Source of the DNA: Zymomonas sp.
GTDB taxonomy: Bacteria; Pseudomonadota; Alphaproteobacteria; Sphingomonadales; Sphingomonadaceae
Assembly: GCA_027489105.1 (NCBI GenBank)
Contig: JAIYAJ010000030.1
Coordinates: 1 to 9,319, forward strand
Direction of reading: 5' to 3'
Length of the DNA stretch: 9,319 bases
The notes beneath the pieces were generated by a model. It did not search any database and was not told where the DNA came from. It saw only the letters and a list, made by a program, of their open reading frames with translations. A program made the translations under genes and the position numbers. Positions within the stretch are counted from its first letter, which is position 1, and each line of letters begins with the position of its first letter. Positions 8,051-9,319 of this stretch are shown in pieces.

Positions 8051-9319
8051 ATTTCTCGGCCGGCGAAACGAAGCTGTCGAGCACCCGCTTGCGGCCCGAA
8101 TGCTCGAAGTCGATCTCCAGCTTGTTGCCCTCGATCTCGACCACCGCGCCATAGCCGAACTTCGTGTGGAACACGCGCTGGCCGAGCGCGATGTCCTTGC
8201 GCGCCGGCTGGGCGAAGCTGACCGCCGAGGCGCGCGCCTCGACCACCCGCGCACCCGTCTGCGGAGCGCCGAGCCCGCCGGCGGCGGTTGCCCGCTGCCA
8301 TCCGGGGCCCCTGCCCTGACTGCGCCCAACATGCGCGAAGGGATCGGCATGTTCGGACCACTGCGCCCGCCACAGCGATTCCCCGCCCGACATGGTCGTC
8401 TCGGATTCGAGATGCGCCGCCGGCAGTTCGGCGATGAAGCGCGACGGGATCGACGAGGTCCATTGCCCGTAGATTCGCCGGTTCGCGGCGTGGAGGATCG
8501 TGCAGCGCCGCCGCGCGCGGGTGATCGCGACATAGCCGAGCCGCCGCTCTTCCTCGAGACTGGCGAGCCCGCCTTCGTCGAGCGAACGCTGCGACGGGAA
8601 CACCCCCTCCTCCCATCCGGGCAGGAAGACCGTGTCGAACTCCAGCCCTTTGGCGGCGTGGATCGTCATGATCGTCACCTTCGCGCTGTCGGCGTCGGCG
8701 TCATTGTCCATGACGAGGCTGACATGTTCGAGGAAATCGCCGAGCGTGGCATAATCCTCCATCGCCCGCGTGAGTTCGCTCAGATTTTCGAGCCGACCCT
8801 CGGCCTCGGTGGACTTCTCGTTCTGCAGCATCGCGACATAGCCCGACTCCTCCAGCACCTGCCGGGTCAGTTCGGCATGCGGCAGCTGCGACAGCAGATC
8901 GCGCCAGCGGGCGATGTCGCCGACCAGATTGCCGAGCGCGCGCCGCGCCTGCGGGGTCAATTCGACGGTGCCCAGGATGCGCGCGGCGGCGAGCGTCATC
9001 GGAATGCCCTCGATCCGCGCCAGCTGGTGGACTTTGGCGACCGCCTTGTCGCCCAACCCGCGCTTGGGCGTGTTGACGATCCGCTCGAATGCGAGGTCGT
9101 CCGCCGGCTGGCTGATCACCCGCAGATAGGCGAGAGCATCACGAATCTCGGCGCGCTCGTAGAAGCGGAAGCCGCCGACGATGCGATAGGGCAAGCCGAT
9201 CGCAATGAAGCGGTCCTCGAACTCGCGCGTCTGGAACTGGGCGCGGACGAGTTCGTTGAGGTTTTCCAGCCGTCCTGCCGCCTCGGCGGTGCGATCGGCC
9301 TGCCACATCGCGGTATAGC
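8049..9319 (-). CDS. uvrD: UvrD/PcrA-type ATP-dependent DNA helicase II, C-terminal part, cut by the right edge
   Basis: A superfamily 1A 3'-5' DNA helicase acting in nucleotide excision and mismatch repair. Seen: about 423 codons, open to the right edge, with stop TAA at 8049-8051. In order: QFQTREFEDRF and LPYRIVGGFRFYERAEIRDA (about 9165-9240, helicase motif IV region); NTPKRGLGDKA in the 2B region; GRLENLSELTRAM; motif V, MTIHAAKGLEFDTVFLPG (about 8625-8680); motif VI, EEERRLGYVAITRARR (about 8505-8560); and a C-terminal Tudor-like domain, QRVFHTKFGYGAVVEIEG, with DFEHSGRKRVLD (8070-8190). The N-terminal domains with Walker A and DExx motifs lie beyond the window. Oddity: codons at 9240-9317 do not match what normally precedes this point. 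They repeat a segment 159 codons downstream, so the gene may be chimeric or internally duplicated. The C-terminal part itself looks intact and functional. Confidence 0.93.
   Translation of the reverse strand, partial: YTAMWQADRTAEAAGRLENLNELVRAQFQTREFEDRFIAIGLPYRIVGGFRFYERAEIRDALAYLRVISQPADDLAFERIVNTPKRGLGDKAVAKVHQLARIEGIPMTLAAARILGTVELTPQARRALGNLVGDIARWRDLLSQLPHAELTRQVLEESGYVAMLQNEKSTEAEGRLENLSELTRAMEDYATLGDFLEHVSLVMDNDADADSAKVTIMTIHAAKGLEFDTVFLPGWEEGVFPSQRSLDEGGLASLEEERRLGYVAITRARRRCTILHAANRRIYGQWTSSIPSRFIAELPAAHLESETTMSGGESLWRAQWSEHADPFAHVGRSQGRGPGWQRATAAGGLGAPQTGARVVEARASAVSFAQPARKDIALGQRVFHTKFGYGAVVEIEGNKLEIDFEHSGRKRVLDSFVSPAEK
9240..9317 (-). repeat. Displaced second version of the uvrD segment at 8763-8840
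   Basis: Twenty-six codons here (starting Y-T-A-M-W-Q, with GRLENLNELVRA) align without gaps to the 26 codons at 8763-8840 (Y-V-A-M-L-Q, with GRLENLSELTRA). By hand count 16 of 26 residues and 53 of 78 bases are identical. In PcrA/UvrD proteins this segment follows the 2B domain and occurs once; in place of it, before the motif IV region, one expects a strand of the type 'AVLxR'. The reading frame is kept across the join at L-V-R-A. Confidence 0.75.

Overview
The window reads as chromosomal DNA of a GC-rich alphaproteobacterium, most likely a sphingomonad (Sphingomonadales). This rests on the strong G/C bias at third codon positions, the protein flavour, and an SOS operator of the alphaproteobacterial type (GTTC-N7-GTTC). 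All intact genes lie on the minus strand, so transcription runs from the right edge to the left edge. No tRNA, rRNA, CRISPR array or insertion sequence was seen.

Left third (1-4136): an SOS-inducible mutagenesis cassette, imuA-imuB-dnaE2. A perfect GTTC-N7-GTTC LexA-type box lies 7 nt upstream of the preferred imuA start and sits over the predicted promoter. The genes are tightly packed: imuA and imuB overlap by 119 nt, and imuB and dnaE2 by 4 nt (ATGA). dnaE2 runs off the left edge, leaving its first 620 codons. The three products should form the mutasome: a RecA-like accessory protein (ImuA), a catalytically dead Y-family clamp adaptor (ImuB) and an error-prone C-family polymerase (DnaE2).

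Middle (4137-4758): a gene-poor patch. It holds a 37-codon candidate membrane microprotein with a good ribosome-binding site, a strong intrinsic terminator, and a deletion scar. In the scar the C-terminal end of a zinc-dependent alcohol dehydrogenase (minus strand) abuts the C-terminal end of a LysR-type regulator (plus strand). The simplest reading is a divergent regulator/target pair whose 5' halves and shared promoter were deleted together.

Right-centre (4755-7967): an MFS transporter, cysK and eamA, read in that order. The MFS stop overlaps the cysK start (ATGA), and eamA lies 109 nt beyond cysK past a hairpin. CysK consumes O-acetylserine to make cysteine, and EamA-family proteins export those same metabolites, so a small cysteine/O-acetylserine module is likely.

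Right edge (8049-9319): the C-terminal part of a UvrD/PcrA-type DNA helicase, continuing off the window. Its most upstream 26 codons are out of place. They match the segment that lies 159 codons further downstream in the same protein, joined in frame at a shared 'L-x-R-A' stretch. This is either an internal duplication or recombination with a second uvrD homologue, or an assembly chimera. The imu cassette itself is a known system; the most unusual signals are this helicase junction and the deletion scar.
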